Positions 5,531-6,689 of a DNA stretch of 6,689 bases are shown piece after piece (positions within the stretch are counted from its first letter, which is position 1; each line of letters begins with the position of its first letter). A model generated the notes under the pieces. That model was not told the DNA's origin. It searched no databases and saw only the letters and a program-made list of their open reading frames with translations. Source of the stretch: UBA5734 sp964499985 (lineage in GTDB: Bacteria > Bacillota > Clostridia > Saccharofermentanales > UBA5734); contig CAZCMX010000091.1 of assembly GCA_964499985.1 (NCBI GenBank), positions 1 through 6,689 on the forward strand, in the 5' to 3' direction. A program made the position numbers and the translations under genes.

Positions 5531-6689
5531 ATGACTCCTGCCCAAACCGCCATTCCAACCCCTTGGACGGCCCATTACGACCCCTGGTTTGAGCCCACGC
5601 TCGACTACCCCGACCTGACCTTGTACGAGCTGTATCTCAAGGCCGCCAACCGGTTTCCAGACTATCCGGCCCTGACCTGTTTTGGCCGGACCTTCACCTA
5701 CCTGGCTGTGCATGAGAAAATCGAACAAGCCGCTGAAGCCCTGACCGTTCTGGGCTTCAAACCCGGCCAGGTCGCCACGGTCTGCCTGCCCAATGTGCCC
5801 CAGGCCGTCGTGTTCTTTTATGCGGTCAACCGGCTGGGCGGGATCTGCAATATGGTCCACCCCCTGTCACCGCCGGAGGAATTGCGACACTTCCTGCGCA
5901 CTGCCGGATCCGATTATCTGATCATCCTCGACGCGTTGCTGCCCAAGCAATTGGACATGCTCTCGCAAGCCGGCCTGCGCAAAGTCATCGCCTGCTCCGT
6001 GGCCGATGACATGAAACCACTGACCCGGCTGCTGTTCAAGCTGACCAAGGGGCGCAAGATCAAATCCGTCCCCAGCGAGTCGACTTATATCCAATGGCAG
6101 GACTTCCTCGCCTTGGGCCAGCGCGATCCGTCCCAGGTCTTTGCCGACCGCAAACCCTATGAGCGGATGATCGACCCCAAGGCTTGCGCCGTCTATCTGC
6201 ACAGCGGCGGCACCACCGGTGAACCGAAGACCATCATGCTGTCCTCGTTCAATTTCAATGCCCTGGCGATCCAGGGACCGCAGATCATCGGTCACGCCAA
6301 CGATGCTTCATTCGATCCCAAGGGCATGGCCATGGTCATGATCCTGCCCCTGTTCCATGGCTTTGGCCTCTGCATGGGCATGCACACCATGCTGGCCAAT
6401 GGCATGCGCTGCATCCTGGTGCCCCAATTCTCGCCCGATGTCCTGGCCCAAATCATCGTCAAGGAAAAACCCAGCTTCATCGCTGCAGTACCGACCCTGT
6501 TCGAGGGGATCCTCCGCAACCATCACCTGAAAAACGCCGATCTCTCCTGCCTCAAAGCAGTCTTTTGCGGCGGCGACACCCTGACTGCGGATCTCAAGAA
6601 CCGCTTCGACACCTTCATCCAGGCCCGGGGCGCATCCTGCTCCCTGCGCGAAGGCTATGGCCTGACCGAGACCGTCACCGTTTGTGCCG
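5531..6689 (+). CDS. AMP-forming long-chain-type acyl-CoA ligase, 5' part (runs off the window)
   Basis: The frame opens at ATG 5531 and stays open to the window end, giving 386 residues of an ANL-superfamily ligase whose C-terminal domain is missing here. Visible motifs are the N-terminal TLYELYLKAANRFPDYPAL block (30-48), the P-loop YLHSGGTTGEPK at 222-233, LPLFHGFGL at 272-280, VPTLFEGIL at 320-328, and REGYGLTET at 373-381. The HSGGTTGEPK variant and the basic stretch at about 161-178 (residues between the N-terminal core and the P-loop) resemble FadD/CaiC-like long-chain fatty acid or carboxylate CoA ligases, and differ from the MACS-like synthetase at 354-2036. AAAGG at 5519-5523, inside the end of araD, is seven bases from the ATG. 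The 3-bp gap after araD implies one transcript. No terminator separates them. The acid substrate cannot be told; the hinge and catalytic lysine lie beyond the window. Confidence 0.9.
   Translation, partial: MTPAQTAIPTPWTAHYDPWFEPTLDYPDLTLYELYLKAANRFPDYPALTCFGRTFTYLAVHEKIEQAAEALTVLGFKPGQVATVCLPNVPQAVVFFYAVNRLGGICNMVHPLSPPEELRHFLRTAGSDYLIILDALLPKQLDMLSQAGLRKVIACSVADDMKPLTRLLFKLTKGRKIKSVPSESTYIQWQDFLALGQRDPSQVFADRKPYERMIDPKACAVYLHSGGTTGEPKTIMLSSFNFNALAIQGPQIIGHANDASFDPKGMAMVMILPLFHGFGLCMGMHTMLANGMRCILVPQFSPDVLAQIIVKEKPSFIAAVPTLFEGILRNHHLKNADLSCLKAVFCGGDTLTADLKNRFDTFIQARGASCSLREGYGLTETVTVCA

Noticed and set aside
4973..5860. Open frame of 295 codons on the - strand, across araD and the start of the ligase gene
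   Set aside because: It is antisense to two well-supported genes, its translation has no recognisable domain and is Gly/Asp-rich as expected from GC-rich shadow frames, and no ribosome binding site was evident.
354..6689. The two AMP-forming ligases as a tandem duplication
   Set aside because: They belong to different branches (MACS-like SGTTGMPK versus long-chain-like SGGTTGEPK) and are separated by four genes; no recent duplication is visible.

Overview
The window is a compact, GC-rich bacterial chromosomal stretch (roughly 55-60% GC by eye) with seven protein-coding genes, two of them cut by the window edges. There is almost no intergenic DNA, and I see no RNA gene, mobile element, CRISPR array or long repeat. 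TGA is used as an ordinary stop codon and start sites carry GGAGG-type Shine-Dalgarno sequences. The radA-ispD-ispF neighbourhood recalls the Bacillota cluster in which radA lies close to ispD-ispF. An XRE/cupin-type protein next to a medium-chain-type acyl-CoA synthetase is also common in anaerobic Bacillota. I therefore lean towards a GC-rich Bacillota-like bacterium, probably anaerobic, but the window has no taxonomic marker that settles this.

Layout. (1) Positions 1-2560, + strand: the C-terminal end of a cupin-domain protein, then a complete AMP-forming acyl-CoA synthetase of the acetyl/medium-chain type, then an overlapping, divergent ispF (2-C-methyl-D-erythritol 2,4-cyclodiphosphate synthase). 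(2) Positions 2563-4741, - strand: radA (DNA repair ATPase) followed by ispD, read as one unit that ends 2 bp from the end of ispF. (3) Positions 4742-4825: an 84-bp divergent control region whose best -10 box is a palindrome that could serve both directions. (4) Positions 4826-6689, + strand: an araD-type L-ribulose-5-phosphate 4-epimerase and, 3 bp later, the first 386 codons of a second, long-chain-type AMP-forming acyl-CoA ligase that runs off the window.

How the genes fit together. IspD makes CDP-methylerythritol and IspF makes the cyclic diphosphate, two steps of the MEP isoprenoid pathway on either side of IspE, which is not in the window. The two genes are adjacent but convergent, with ispF translationally linked to an acyl-CoA synthetase instead of to ispD. 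The cupin fragment is probably the sensor end of a regulator for the adjacent acyl-CoA synthetase. The araD plus acyl-CoA ligase pair has no obvious metabolic logic.

I do not see a wholly new system. The observations most worth checking are the replacement by Arg of one of the three metal-binding His residues in the AraD homologue; the remodelled active-site region of IspF, which lacks the FPDTD segment and has Asn in place of the usual His; and the symmetric promoter between radA and araD.
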